Shown piece by piece: positions 32,078 to 39,369 of a stretch of 64,000 bases of DNA. Source of the stretch: Dehalococcoidia bacterium (GTDB taxonomy: Bacteria > Chloroflexota > Dehalococcoidia > UBA2979); assembly GCA_023228825.1 (NCBI GenBank), contig JALOAL010000010.1, positions 1 to 64,000 on the forward strand, given 5' to 3'. The position numbers and the translations under genes are program-made. Positions within the stretch are counted from its first letter, which is position 1. The number at the start of each line of letters is the position of its first letter. The notes beneath the pieces were generated by a model. That model had not been told where the DNA came from, searched no databases, and worked only from the letters and a program-made list of their open reading frames with translations.

Positions 32078-32710
32078 TCAGCGCAGCGAGAACGGCGGGT
32101 AGCGGTCGGTCAGCAGGAGGAAGGCGTACGCCTGCACTCGGAGCCCCCAGCGCGCGACGCCCACCAGGTAGTCGTGGATCCCTCGAGGCAGCCGCCCCGT
32201 GATGAGGATGGCGAACCATCCCACGATCACCGCGATCACCGCGCCGATCCCCAGGAAGAACAGCACGATGTAGTGCGGGATGGCCAGGAGCCACTTCACC
32301 AGCGGCAGCCAGCGGTTCAGTGCGGTCGCGTCCGGGTAGTCCAGTTCCAGGTGGACGGCCTGCTCGTCCTCGGTGGAGGGGTACTCGTCACGCAGGAGGA
32401 AGAGGTAGGCGCCCACGCGCGCGCTGAAGCGGGCGAACTCGCGCTGGAAGTCGAACCACCAGCGCGGGTAGCGCTGCCGGAAGACGATCATCAGCGCCGT
32501 GGCCACGCCGATGGACCCGGTGGCAACGAACGTGAAGGTGCTCGTATCTTCGCCGGCCTGCTGGGTGATCGTCCCGCCCTCCAGCAGTCCGAGGACGACG
32601 AGGATGGGGATCACGAGGAGTATCCGGAAGAGCACCGTCACGCGATCCCGTGCGTCGTCGTAATCCACGTCGAATCGCGCCGCGTACTGGTCGACAGGGG
32701 TGGAAGCCAT
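32078..32710 (-). CDS. DUF4389 membrane protein
   Basis: 210 residues with about four transmembrane helices. RYPRWWFDFQREFARFSARVGAYLFLLRDEYPS is the conserved core of DUF4389 proteins; a partly repeated version occurs at the end (GVARWGLRVQAYAFLLLTDRYPPF). AAGAAGG precedes ATG 32710. The function is unknown. It lies downstream of the tRNA-Ala terminator. Confidence 0.8.
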   Translation of the reverse strand: MASTPVDQYAARFDVDYDDARDRVTVLFRILLVIPILVVLGLLEGGTITQQAGEDTSTFTFVATGSIGVATALMIVFRQRYPRWWFDFQREFARFSARVGAYLFLLRDEYPSTEDEQAVHLELDYPDATALNRWLPLVKWLLAIPHYIVLFFLGIGAVIAVIVGWFAILITGRLPRGIHDYLVGVARWGLRVQAYAFLLLTDRYPPFSLR

Positions 32711-32819
32711 GGTGGTGCCCTTCTTTCTCCGTGCGCGCGGAATAGGACGCATCGTATCGCGTCTGTCATGGCGCGGTGTGAGAACGGGGACGGCCAGCGG
32801 GCCTGGCGCGAGGACGAAG

Positions 32820-32842
32820 AACCGGCCCTCGGAGGGCCGGTT
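32820..32842 (-). terminator. Terminator downstream of tRNA-Ala
   Basis: A perfect 9-bp stem AACCGGCCC with loop TCGGA and GGGCCGGTT, 20 bases beyond the 3' end of tRNA-Ala on the minus strand, followed there by CTTCGTCC. Confidence 0.65.
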
Positions 32843-32862
32843 TCGTCGGGTCACGGACAGGG

Positions 32863-32938
32863 TGGTGGAGATGAGGGGAGTCGAACCCCTGACCTCTGCA
32901 GTGCGATTGCAGCGCTCTCCCAACTGAGCTACATCCCC
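32863..32938 (-). tRNA. tRNA-Ala (anticodon CGC)
   Basis: 76 nt with encoded CCA. The acceptor GGGGATG/CATCTCC has one G-T pair, the D arm is AGCTCAGTTGGGAGAGC, the anticodon stem CTGCA/TGCAG carries loop ATCGCAC (anticodon CGC, codon GCG), and the T arm is GGGG-TTCGACT-CCCC. It lies 58 bases beyond the stop of rimM on the same strand. Confidence 0.95.
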
Positions 32939-32996
32939 GGGGTCCCTGAACCTCCAGTGTAGAGAGGCACCACCCTCAGCGGCAACGTCGGCGAGG

Positions 32997-33605
32997 CTAT
33001 CCCTGCTCCGAGGGTGGTTCGTCCAGCAGGCCGGGCACGGCCTCGACCACCATGCGGCCCTCGGACAGGTCGACGTCCAGCAGGACGCCCTCCAGCGCCG
33101 GGATCAGCACGTCACGGCGGCCGTGCTGGTGCACCACGTAGACGTCGTTAGAGCCGGTGCGCAGCACGTCCGTTACGCGGCCGAGGTCCCGTCCGTCGGT
33201 GGTGACCACGGACAGGCCGATGAGGTCGTGGACGTAGTACTCACCTTCCGGCAGTTCGGGCAGTTCGGCCTCGTCGATCTCGATGATGGCGTTGCGCAGG
33301 GCCTCGGCGTCGTTGGCGCTATTGAAGCCCTGGAAGAGGACGACCGGGTAGCCGCGCGGATAGCGCACGTCCGTAATGATGCGCGGGACGCCGTCCACGT
33401 AGACGCGGGCGCCGGTGGCGATGCGCGTGGGGTTGTCCGTCATGGCCGTGACCTTGACGTGGCCCTTCACGCCCCAGGTGGCGTTGATGCGCCCCACTGC
33501 GACGCGCTCCACGGATCCATCCACTGGACCGTCCACCGGGGGAACATCCTCGGTGGAGGCCTGCGGCGGCGTGGTGACTGGTGCTGGCTCGGGAGTGTCT
33601 GGCAC
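32997..33605 (-). CDS. rimM: Ribosome maturation factor RimM
   Basis: 202 residues. The N-terminal beta-barrel starts VAVGRINATWGVKGHVKVTAMTDNP; the C-terminal PRC-barrel has LPEGEYYVHDLIGLSVVTTDGR and ends with a conserved PALEGVLLDVDLSEGRMVVEAVPGLL. It assists maturation of the 30S head with S19. It has a Pro/Thr-rich N-terminal extension of ~33 residues from GTG 33605 without a clear ribosome site, so the true start may be further in (for example GTG before ERVAVGRI). It is last in the ffh-rpsP-khpA-rimM operon. Confidence 0.92.
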   Translation of the reverse strand: MPDTPEPAPVTTPPQASTEDVPPVDGPVDGSVERVAVGRINATWGVKGHVKVTAMTDNPTRIATGARVYVDGVPRIITDVRYPRGYPVVLFQGFNSANDAEALRNAIIEIDEAELPELPEGEYYVHDLIGLSVVTTDGRDLGRVTDVLRTGSNDVYVVHQHGRRDVLIPALEGVLLDVDLSEGRMVVEAVPGLLDEPPSEQG

Positions 33606-33663
33606 GGCTGGGAGGGCGGGTGAGGGCGGCTGGAGGCCCTGTCCGGTGGCGATGTGATGCCCG

Positions 33664-33891
33664 CTATTCGATGCTCAGCGTGGCGCGGACGCCGGAGCGT
33701 ACGGCGGCCACGTGGAGTAGAGAGCGGATCGCGTTCGCGCAGCGGCCGTCACGGCCGATGATGCGTCCCTTGTCCTCCTCGTTCACGAAGAGGTGCAGGA
33801 TGACACGGTCGCCGTCATGCTCCTCGGCTACGCGCACCTCGTCCGGGTGCTCGGCCAGGGCGCGGGCCAGGTATTCGATGAGTGCCTTCAC
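33664..33891 (-). CDS. khpA: KH-domain RNA-binding protein KhpA
   Basis: 75 residues, the usual size of KhpA (YlqC). A KH motif with the GxxG loop is visible (RIIGRDGRCANAIRSLLHVAA). It lies between rpsP and rimM, the standard position. It binds RNA, usually with KhpB, affecting translation and cell division in other bacteria. Confidence 0.93.
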   Translation of the reverse strand: MKALIEYLARALAEHPDEVRVAEEHDGDRVILHLFVNEEDKGRIIGRDGRCANAIRSLLHVAAVRSGVRATLSIE

Positions 33892-33933
33892 GCGGTGTCC
33901 GTTCTGCCGAGGGTCTGGTCCCTCGGGCGAGCG

Positions 33934-34377
33934 CTATTCAGCGGACTCGGTGGACTCGGCGGCGGCGTCGTCGCCAGGGGTGGCGCCTTCCGCCTCCGAG
34001 CCCGCGGCGGCGGCTGCGGCCTCGGCTTCCGCCTTGGCCGCTGCTTCGGCGGCGGCAGCGGCGCGAGCCTCCTCGGCAGCCTTGGCAGCGGCGACCTCGA
34101 CCTTGGAGGGCTTGGTCACGCGCTTCGGCGGCTCGGTCTCGATCATGCCGCGCGAGTGCAGCAGGCGGTGCACGGTCTCCGTGGGCTGGGCGCCATTGGC
34201 GATCCAGTGCTGGATGCGGTCAGCCTTGACCTCGAAGGTCACGGGCTCCGTACGCGGGTTGTAGTGGCCCACGATCTCCAGGAAGCGCCCGTCTCGCGGT
34301 GAGTCCTTGTCCGCGACCACTACGCGGTACGACGGCTGGTGCTTCTGTCCGGTGCGACGCAGGCGAATCTTCAACAA
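33934..34377 (-). CDS. rpsP: 30S ribosomal protein S16 with long Ala/Glu tail
   Basis: 147 residues. The first ~80 are a standard S16: LKIRLRRTGQKHQPSYRVVVAD, DGRFLEIVGHYNPRTEP, WIANGAQPTETVHRLL. The last ~50 residues are almost entirely Ala, Glu and Lys, far longer than in most bacteria. There is no ATG at the conserved start; the codons are TTG TTG AAG, with GGAGG ten bases before the first TTG (34377), so initiation at TTG is inferred. Confidence 0.9.
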   Translation of the reverse strand: MLKIRLRRTGQKHQPSYRVVVADKDSPRDGRFLEIVGHYNPRTEPVTFEVKADRIQHWIANGAQPTETVHRLLHSRGMIETEPPKRVTKPSKVEVAAAKAAEEARAAAAAEAAAKAEAEAAAAAAGSEAEGATPGDDAAAESTESAE

Positions 34378-34499
34378 GGTAGGGAATCCTCCAGCAGGCC
34401 AGTATGGCGACTCAGGTGTGGCAGCGACTTCAGTATGGCAGGCGCCGGCGTCCGGGTCTGCCATGGAATGGGGCGATCGTGGGTGGTGCTGCAGCGCGA

Positions 34500-35834
34500 C
34501 TAGAGCCCCAGCATCTTCATGAGTCCACCGGCGCCCTTGCCGCTGGTCATGGCTTGCATCAGTTTGCGTGCATCCTTGAACTGGTTCAAGAGGCGATTCA
34601 CATCTGCGGGCGTGGTGCCGGAACCCAGGGCGATGCGTCGCCGCCTCGATCCGTTGATCAACTCAGGCTTCCGGCGCTCCAGCGGTGTCATGGACTGGAT
34701 GATCGCCTCGCTCTGTTTGAAGTAGTCCTCGGACAGGTCGGCGGCGCCCAGTTGGGCCTTGATCTGTCCCGCGCCCGGCAGCATCTCCAGCAGGCCGGAC
34801 AGCGGCCCCATCTGCTTCATCTGCTGCATCTGGGTGAGGAAGTCCTCCAGGTCAAACTGGCCCTTCTGCATGCGCTTGGCGACATCTTTCATGTCGCGAT
34901 CGCCCACGGCCTGCTTGGCCTTCTCCACCAGGGAGACCACGTCCCCCATGCCCAGCACGCGCGAGGCGAACCGGTCCGGGTGGAACTCCTCCAGCGCCTC
35001 CAGGCGCTCGCCCGTGGTGATGAACTTCACGGGGAGGCCGGTGACCTCCCGCACGGAGAGCACCGCGCCGCCTCGAGTGTCCGAGTCCACCTTGGTGACC
35101 ACGATGCCGGTGCCTTCCAGCACCTCGTGCAGTTCCTTCGCCAGCGTCACGGCCTCCTGGCCGGTCATGGCGTCCACCACGATCAACAGTTCGGTGGGGT
35201 CCACCTCGTCAGCGAGAGCGGCGAGGTCGTCCGCCACGTCGTCGTCGAAGTTCACGATGCCCACGGAGTCCACGATCACGGCGTTGGCGCCGATCTTCTC
35301 CGCGTGCTTCATGCCCCGCGCGGCCACCTGGGCGGCCGGGGCTTCCTTCTCCTCGACGTAGGCGTCCACCTCGATCGAGCGGGCCAGCACCTGCAACTGC
35401 TCGCTGGCGGCCACGCGCTCGAAGTCCGTGGAGACCAGCAGGGGCTTCATGCCCTCCGCCTTGAACTTCAGCGCCAGGCGGCCGGCGAGCGTGGTCTTAC
35501 CGCCGCCCTTGGTGCCGGTGACCATCACCTTGAGCGGCCCGGACTCCGGCCGCAGGAGCGGGGCGTTGCTGCGGCCCAGCGTCTCCACCAGTTCGTCGTT
35601 GACGATGCCGATGACCTGCTGGGCGGGGGTGATGGACTTCAGCACCTCCTGGCCCAGCGCGCGCTCGCGCACGCGCGCCACGAAGTCCCGCACCACCTTG
35701 AAGTTGACGTCCGCCTCCAGCAGCGCGACGCGGACCTCCCGGAGCGCCTCGTCGAGTTCCTTCTCGCCGATGCGTCCCTTGGAGCCGAGGCGCTTGAACG
35801 TGCCCTGCAGGCGGTCAGATAGAGAGTCGAGCAT
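34500..35834 (-). CDS. ffh: Signal recognition particle GTPase Ffh with altered G-motifs
   Basis: 444 residues with NG and M domains of Ffh, which targets nascent membrane and secreted proteins with SRP RNA and FtsY. The N domain (ALLEADVNFKVVRDF) and the M domain (MTPLERRKPELINGSRRRRIALGSGT, Met-rich) are normal. In the G domain the P-loop reads GTKGGGKTT (107-115) instead of the usual GLQGSGKTT; the DxYRPAA box reads DFERVAA (137-143); and the G3 motif, usually DTAGR, is DSVGI (189-193). G4 TKVD (247-250) and GMGDVVSLVEKA are intact. The start at ATG 35834 matches the family; no clear ribosome site is seen. It is first in the operon with rpsP, khpA and rimM. Confidence 0.93.
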   Translation of the reverse strand: MLDSLSDRLQGTFKRLGSKGRIGEKELDEALREVRVALLEADVNFKVVRDFVARVRERALGQEVLKSITPAQQVIGIVNDELVETLGRSNAPLLRPESGPLKVMVTGTKGGGKTTLAGRLALKFKAEGMKPLLVSTDFERVAASEQLQVLARSIEVDAYVEEKEAPAAQVAARGMKHAEKIGANAVIVDSVGIVNFDDDVADDLAALADEVDPTELLIVVDAMTGQEAVTLAKELHEVLEGTGIVVTKVDSDTRGGAVLSVREVTGLPVKFITTGERLEALEEFHPDRFASRVLGMGDVVSLVEKAKQAVGDRDMKDVAKRMQKGQFDLEDFLTQMQQMKQMGPLSGLLEMLPGAGQIKAQLGAADLSEDYFKQSEAIIQSMTPLERRKPELINGSRRRRIALGSGTTPADVNRLLNQFKDARKLMQAMTSGKGAGGLMKMLGL

Positions 35835-35844
35835 GGGACATCGA

Positions 35845-35881
35845 GTGTACGGCCTGCCCGTCAGCCGGGCGAGCCGTACAC
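35845..35881. other. Hairpin in the ffh leader
   Basis: GTGTACGGC and GCCGTACAC form a perfect 9-bp outer stem with an inner GCCCG/CGGGC stem, ending 10 bases before the ffh start codon. It could be a 5'-UTR control structure, the end of an upstream transcript, or part of the junction of the adjoining duplicated segment. Confidence 0.4.
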
Positions 35882-35911
35882 CCGTTCCATCGTGCGCTTC
35901 CCATCGTGCGC

Positions 35912-36058
35912 TGCGAGGGCCTACGCGTGGGCGGTCGCCGCCTCGCCCCACGTGCGCACCTCGCGGTCGAGGTCCAGCGGGAGGACGACGGCTTCCTGGT
36001 CGAAGCGGCCCCACTGGTCGCGGGGCGGCATCCACATCACCTCGAACTCGTTCTCGTC
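35912..36058 (-). pseudogene. Displaced 3' fragment of the VOC (glyoxalase-like) gene
   Basis: 147 bases closely matching 37598-37744, including an identical 82-base run (35944-36025 versus 37630-37711). In the minus direction it still reads the last ~45 codons and stop of the intact VOC gene: PDENEFEVMWMPPRDQWGRF, EAVVLPLDLDREVRTWG and the TAG. There is no start codon or first half. It marks one end of the small island whose other end is the intact gene. Confidence 0.85.
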
Positions 36059-36082
36059 CGGCGGCGATCCCTGGGAGCACAG

Positions 36083-36114
36083 TTGACGCCCCGATCGAGG
36101 GATCGGGGCGTCAA
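36083..36114 (-). terminator. 14-bp perfect hairpin after the island genes
   Basis: TTGACGCCCCGATC, loop GAGG, and its exact complement, 14 bases past the stop of the 174-residue gene on the minus strand. It lacks a T-tract on that side. The symmetry would also suit a recombination site, since it lies at the island edge beside the duplicated VOC fragment. Confidence 0.55.
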
Positions 36115-36128
36115 ATAATGACGGCGCT

Positions 36129-36653
36129 CTACTCCCTCGACGTGGCGATGGCAACTGCTCTCGCCTCTAGCGGAACTCCGTCGACAACGAAGGGCTCACC
36201 GTCCCCTTGCATGAGGCGGATGGTGATGTCGTACTCTCCCTCCGCCAGGCCAGCGAGGCTGAAGGCCGGACTCTCCAGATCGAGCAGGTGCTCGCCGTTG
36301 ATCTCCACCACGGCCCACCCAAGGTAAGGAGAGTGTCGGCTGTGGGGCGTAGGCTTCATCCAAGCGAAGCGCTCATCCGCACTGACCTCGACGAGAAGCG
36401 CGTTCGTCTCATCGAGCCACCTCGCGGACATCGCATAGCCAGCCACCTCGGTCCCGGACACGGGCTGCATGACCACGCCTGTGTCGGCCAAGCCCGGATC
36501 AGCAGGCCTCGAGGCGGTTGGAGGGACAGCACTCCCATCGACATGCGCCTCAGCCTCGCCGACCAGGGTGGTCCAGACGCTCGCTAGGGCGATGATCCCG
36601 ACGGCTCCGATGAAGGCGGCCAGGGCCAGAAATCCCTTAGTCCTCGCATTCAT
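36129..36653 (-). CDS. Exported hypothetical protein (island)
   Basis: 174 residues. A signal peptide or anchor (MNARTKGFLALAAFIGAVGIIALASV) and a Thr/Pro/Ala linker are followed by a beta-rich domain of ~110 residues: GYAMSARWLDETNALLVEVSADE, YLGWAVVEINGEHLLDL, and EGEYDITIRLMQGDGEPF. The domain resembles small Ig-like or DUF4399-type folds but I cannot assign it. GGAGG lies nine bases before ATG 36653. It follows the His/Trp-rich gene by 42 bases on the same strand, so the two form an operon. GC is lower than in flanking genes. Confidence 0.65.
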   Translation of the reverse strand: MNARTKGFLALAAFIGAVGIIALASVWTTLVGEAEAHVDGSAVPPTASRPADPGLADTGVVMQPVSGTEVAGYAMSARWLDETNALLVEVSADERFAWMKPTPHSRHSPYLGWAVVEINGEHLLDLESPAFSLAGLAEGEYDITIRLMQGDGEPFVVDGVPLEARAVAIATSRE

Positions 36654-36695
36654 TTCAGTTCACCTCCCCCCGCTTGTGGCGGGAACACGCAGGGT

Positions 36696-37040
36696 CTAGC
36701 ACTCAGGAGGACGGATGTGGTTCCACTCGTCGTACCATCCTGGAGGGATCGGCCAGGCTTCATCAATCATGTCGTACTCCGTCACCATGATGTGAGCGCC
36801 CTGCGGGTCGTCGATGACGTACTGCCACCAGTGGACCATCGCGGTTGAATGCAACATGATGCCGCCGTGGTCGTGATTCGGTCCGTGGGTGTATACATAG
36901 GGCGAGTACGCTCCGTCGTCCCACCACCAGCACCCGTGGCTGGCTTCCGCCGTTCCGCTACCAAAGTGGACTGCGCCGACGACGAGCCCCAGCGCTGCAG
37001 ATAGCGCCAAGACCGAGGCCCCAATTCGCTTCTTAGTCAC
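36696..37040 (-). CDS. Exported His/Trp-rich hypothetical protein (island)
   Basis: 114 residues from GTG 37040 (GGAG seven bases upstream). A signal peptide (KKRIGASVLALSAALGLVVGAVHF) ends near AEASHG; the mature part is ~75 residues and unusually rich in His, Trp, Tyr and Asp (GCWWWDDGAYSPY, HGPNHDHGG, MVHWWQYVIDD, WYDEWNHIRPPEC), with one Cys at each end that could form a disulfide. Metal or heme binding is possible. I know no family. It is the first gene of the island operon, divergent from the LuxR-type HTH gene. Confidence 0.6.
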   Translation of the reverse strand: MTKKRIGASVLALSAALGLVVGAVHFGSGTAEASHGCWWWDDGAYSPYVYTHGPNHDHGGIMLHSTAMVHWWQYVIDDPQGAHIMVTEYDMIDEAWPIPPGWYDEWNHIRPPEC

Positions 37041-37247
37041 CGTTCTACTCCAAACGGGGCTTCCCCCAAACGCCCTACGCACAACGCTAATCGCGACTCC
37101 CCGATTAGCAACTAGCAAACTTGATGGTCTCTTTGACCGAGGAGACGCGCGCGTGCCTCCTCTCGCTCGAACCTTGACAAGGCAATCTTAAGATATCCTG
37201 GGGACCGGAATCAAAAGACAGGGGGTTGTTCTGCTGGGAGGTCTCGA

Positions 37248-37451
37248 GTGCACGTACGTCTAGGCGCGACTCAGATCCAGATTGTTGAACACTTGATTCA
37301 AGGTCGTTCGGTTCCCGAGATTGCGGATGATCTGTGCTTGGCTCATGCCACCGTGCGATGGCACATCGCGAAGGCACGCAGACTGACCGGCGCGCGTACT
37401 GTTGCAGCATTGACCGCATGGCGTGTTGAGCATCGGGACTGCTGTTCGTAG
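37248..37451 (+). CDS. Stand-alone LuxR-type HTH protein (island)
   Basis: 67 residues, only a GerE/LuxR helix-turn-helix: QIQIVEHLIQGRSVPEIADDLCLAHATVRWHIAKARRLTGA. No receiver or ligand domain is present, so it resembles short GerE-type regulators. GTG 37248 has GGGAGG six bases upstream. It is divergent from the two exported-protein genes and is the likely local regulator. The 207 bases between them include TTGACA at 37173, but no well-spaced -10. Confidence 0.75.
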   Translation: MHVRLGATQIQIVEHLIQGRSVPEIADDLCLAHATVRWHIAKARRLTGARTVAALTAWRVEHRDCCS

Positions 37452-37528
37452 TGGTGGAGACCACCGCGCTGGCTGGAGGTCAATGAGCACGCCGCCCGTG
37501 GACGAACAGCACCGGTGGTGGTGGAGCA

Positions 37529-37558
37529 CGGACGCCGACTTGAGCCTCGCGGCGTCCG
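37529..37558. repeat. Hairpin repeat, copy A
   Basis: CGGACGCCG ... CGGCGTCCG (9-bp stem, 12-base loop). A close relative lies at 38181-38213. The two copies bracket the VOC gene, like REP-type intergenic hairpins. Confidence 0.6.
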
Positions 37559-37606
37559 CGCTGCCTCGGGATCCCAGGCTTCCGAGTGCCCCCTCCATGC
37601 GAGGGC

Positions 37607-38092
37607 CTACGCGTTCGCGGTGGCCTCCGCGCCCCACGTGCGCACCTCGCGGTCGAGGTCCAGCGGGAGGACGACGGCTTCCTGGTCGAAGCGGCCCCAC
37701 TGGTCGCGGGGGAGCATCCACATGACCTCGAACTCGTTCTCGTCGGGGTCCTTGCCGTAGAGCGACTTAGTGGCGCCGTGGTCGGACATGCCGGTCAGCG
37801 CGTCCAACTCTGTCAGCACGGCGGCCATGTCGCGCAGGTCCTCGATGCGGTCGACCTGCCACGCCAGGTGGTACAGGCCGGTCGCGCCTCGAGGTGGTCG
37901 TGGGGCCTGGGGGCCGCGGGCGAAGAGGCCCAGGTCGTGGTGGTTGTCGCCGCCGGCGGCGCGGAGGAAGGCGGCCTGCGCGCCCATGCGCTGGATGACC
38001 TGGAAGCCGAAGGCGCGCTGGTAGAAGTCCACGGCCTGGTCCACGTCACGGACGTACAGGACGGCGTGGTTGAGGCGGGCAACGTTGGCCAT
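37607..38092 (-). CDS. VOC superfamily (glyoxalase-like) dioxygenase/lyase
   Basis: 161 residues with one VOC domain made of two beta-alpha-beta modules: LNHAVLYVRDVDQAVDFYQRAFGFQV (metal His), then GLYHLAWQVDRIEDL (His) and DPDENEFEVMWM (Glu). This metal-ligand set is typical of ring-cleavage dioxygenases and glyoxalase-like enzymes; the substrate is unknown. AAGGAG lies six bases before ATG 38092. A GCTTAC/GTAAGC operator lies just upstream. Its 3' end is duplicated at 35912-36058. Confidence 0.88.
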   Translation of the reverse strand: MANVARLNHAVLYVRDVDQAVDFYQRAFGFQVIQRMGAQAAFLRAAGGDNHHDLGLFARGPQAPRPPRGATGLYHLAWQVDRIEDLRDMAAVLTELDALTGMSDHGATKSLYGKDPDENEFEVMWMLPRDQWGRFDQEAVVLPLDLDREVRTWGAEATANA

Positions 38093-38112
38093 GAGGCGCT
38101 CCTTCATCGCGT

Positions 38113-38129
38113 GCTTACGTTTAGTAAGC
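38113..38129. promoter_or_regulatory. Inverted repeat operator before the VOC gene
   Basis: GCTTAC-GTTTA-GTAAGC, a perfect 6-bp inverted repeat with a 5-base spacer, 21 bases upstream of the VOC start. The form (TTAC...GTAA) is common for TetR- and MarR-type operators; no such regulator is in the window. Confidence 0.5.
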
Positions 38130-38180
38130 GTACCACGCCTGAAGGGCCGAGGCCGTCTGGGTCCGAGGCAGCAGTGGAGC

Positions 38181-38213
38181 GCGGACGCCGGCTCGAGCCT
38201 GCGCGGCGTCCGC
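38181..38213. repeat. Hairpin repeat, copy B
   Basis: GCGGACGCCG ... CGGCGTCCGC, a 10-bp perfect stem with a 13-base loop, within the 260-bp gap between GAPDH and the VOC gene. Homologous to 37529-37558, including the flanking GTGGAGC. Confidence 0.6.
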
Positions 38214-38352
38214 GCTGAGGTGGCGGCCCCGATCCGCCCAGAGCCCCTCAGCAGAGGGCGCGCATCGAAGTCGCCTGTAAACATAATACGTCACCCGTCG
38301 AGGCTCTGGATGCCTCGGGGGAGCAGCGGCGCGGGGCGGGGCGGCGGCGAGG

Positions 38353-39369
38353 CTAGGAGAGCCCTCGTTCCGCCATCATGGCGACCACGTCCGTGAGGCG
38401 GCAGGAGTAGCCCCACTCGTTGTCGTACCAGGCCACGGTCTTCGCCATGCGCCCGCCGTCCACCACCATTGTGGACGGCGCATCGTGGATGGCGGAGCCG
38501 GGGTGTTCCTTGAAGTCGCTGGAGACGAGTTCCTCGTCCTCCACGTACAGGAAGTCCTTCATGCGTCCGCTGGCCGCCACCACGAACGCCTCGTTGATCT
38601 CGCCCGAGGAGGGGGTGTCGCGGAGGTTGGTGACCATGTCCACCACCGAGACGGTGGGGGTGGGGACGCGGTAGGCGAAGCCGTCAAACTTGCCCGCCAG
38701 TTCCGGGATGATGCGTCCCACCAGCGCGGACGCACCGGAGGAGGTGGGGACGATGTTCAGCGCCGCGGCGCGGGCTCGCCTCAGGTCCTTGTGGGAGTTG
38801 TCCACCAGGTTCTGGTCGCCGGTGTAGGCGTGGATGGTGGACATGAAGCCGCTCTCCACCCCGAAGGCGTCGTGCATGACCTTCACGGCCAGCGCCACGC
38901 AATTAGTGGTGCAGGATCCGGCGGAGATGACGTGGTGGGAGGCGGGGTCGTACTCCTCCTCGTTGATGCCCATGATCACGGTCCAGTCCTCGCCCTTGGC
39001 GGGGGCGGAAATGATGACCTTGCGGGCGCCGCCGTCCAGGTGCGCGCCGGCCTCCTGGGCGGTGCGGAACTGGCCGGAGGACTCAATGACCACGTCTACG
39101 CCGGCCTCGCGCCAGGGGATCTCCGCCGGGTCGTTCGCGTTGAAGACGCGTACCTCGTGGCCGTCCACGGCGAAGGAGTCTGCGCCGTCCTTGATCGTTG
39201 CGGGGAAGCGGCCGTAGTCCGAGTCGTGCCGGAGGAGGTGGGCGCGCACGGCCACCGGTCCGCGGTTGATGGCGACGATCTCGAAGTCGTCGCGGCGGTT
39301 CTGCCACCATGCGCGGAAGGCCATGCGGCCCGTCCGCCCAAAGCCGTTGATACCGACGCGAATGGTCAT
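38353..39369 (-). CDS. gap: Glyceraldehyde-3-phosphate dehydrogenase, type I
   Basis: 338 residues, complete. It has the Rossmann motif VGINGFGRTGR, catalytic Cys153 in SAGSCTTNC (usually SNASCTTNC or SAGSCTTNC), the His in STIHAYTGDQN, and a C-terminal VAWYDNEWGYSCRLTDVV. At the end of the second strand the sequence is AINRGPV, where NAD-specific enzymes carry Asp (AINDL...); Arg there suggests a relaxed or NADP preference. GGGAGG is eight bases before ATG 39369. No phosphoglycerate kinase or triosephosphate isomerase adjoins. Confidence 0.95.
   Translation of the reverse strand: MTIRVGINGFGRTGRMAFRAWWQNRRDDFEIVAINRGPVAVRAHLLRHDSDYGRFPATIKDGADSFAVDGHEVRVFNANDPAEIPWREAGVDVVIESSGQFRTAQEAGAHLDGGARKVIISAPAKGEDWTVIMGINEEEYDPASHHVISAGSCTTNCVALAVKVMHDAFGVESGFMSTIHAYTGDQNLVDNSHKDLRRARAAALNIVPTSSGASALVGRIIPELAGKFDGFAYRVPTPTVSVVDMVTNLRDTPSSGEINEAFVVAASGRMKDFLYVEDEELVSSDFKEHPGSAIHDAPSTMVVDGGRMAKTVAWYDNEWGYSCRLTDVVAMMAERGLS

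Noticed and set aside
35845..36080. N-terminal extension of Ffh up to 36080
   Set aside because: The frame is open but it reads the displaced VOC fragment antisense. Ffh homologues start at the ATG 35834.
37173..37198. Sigma70 promoter for the LuxR-type gene
   Set aside because: TTGACA and TATCCT are only 14 bases apart, too close for a normal promoter.
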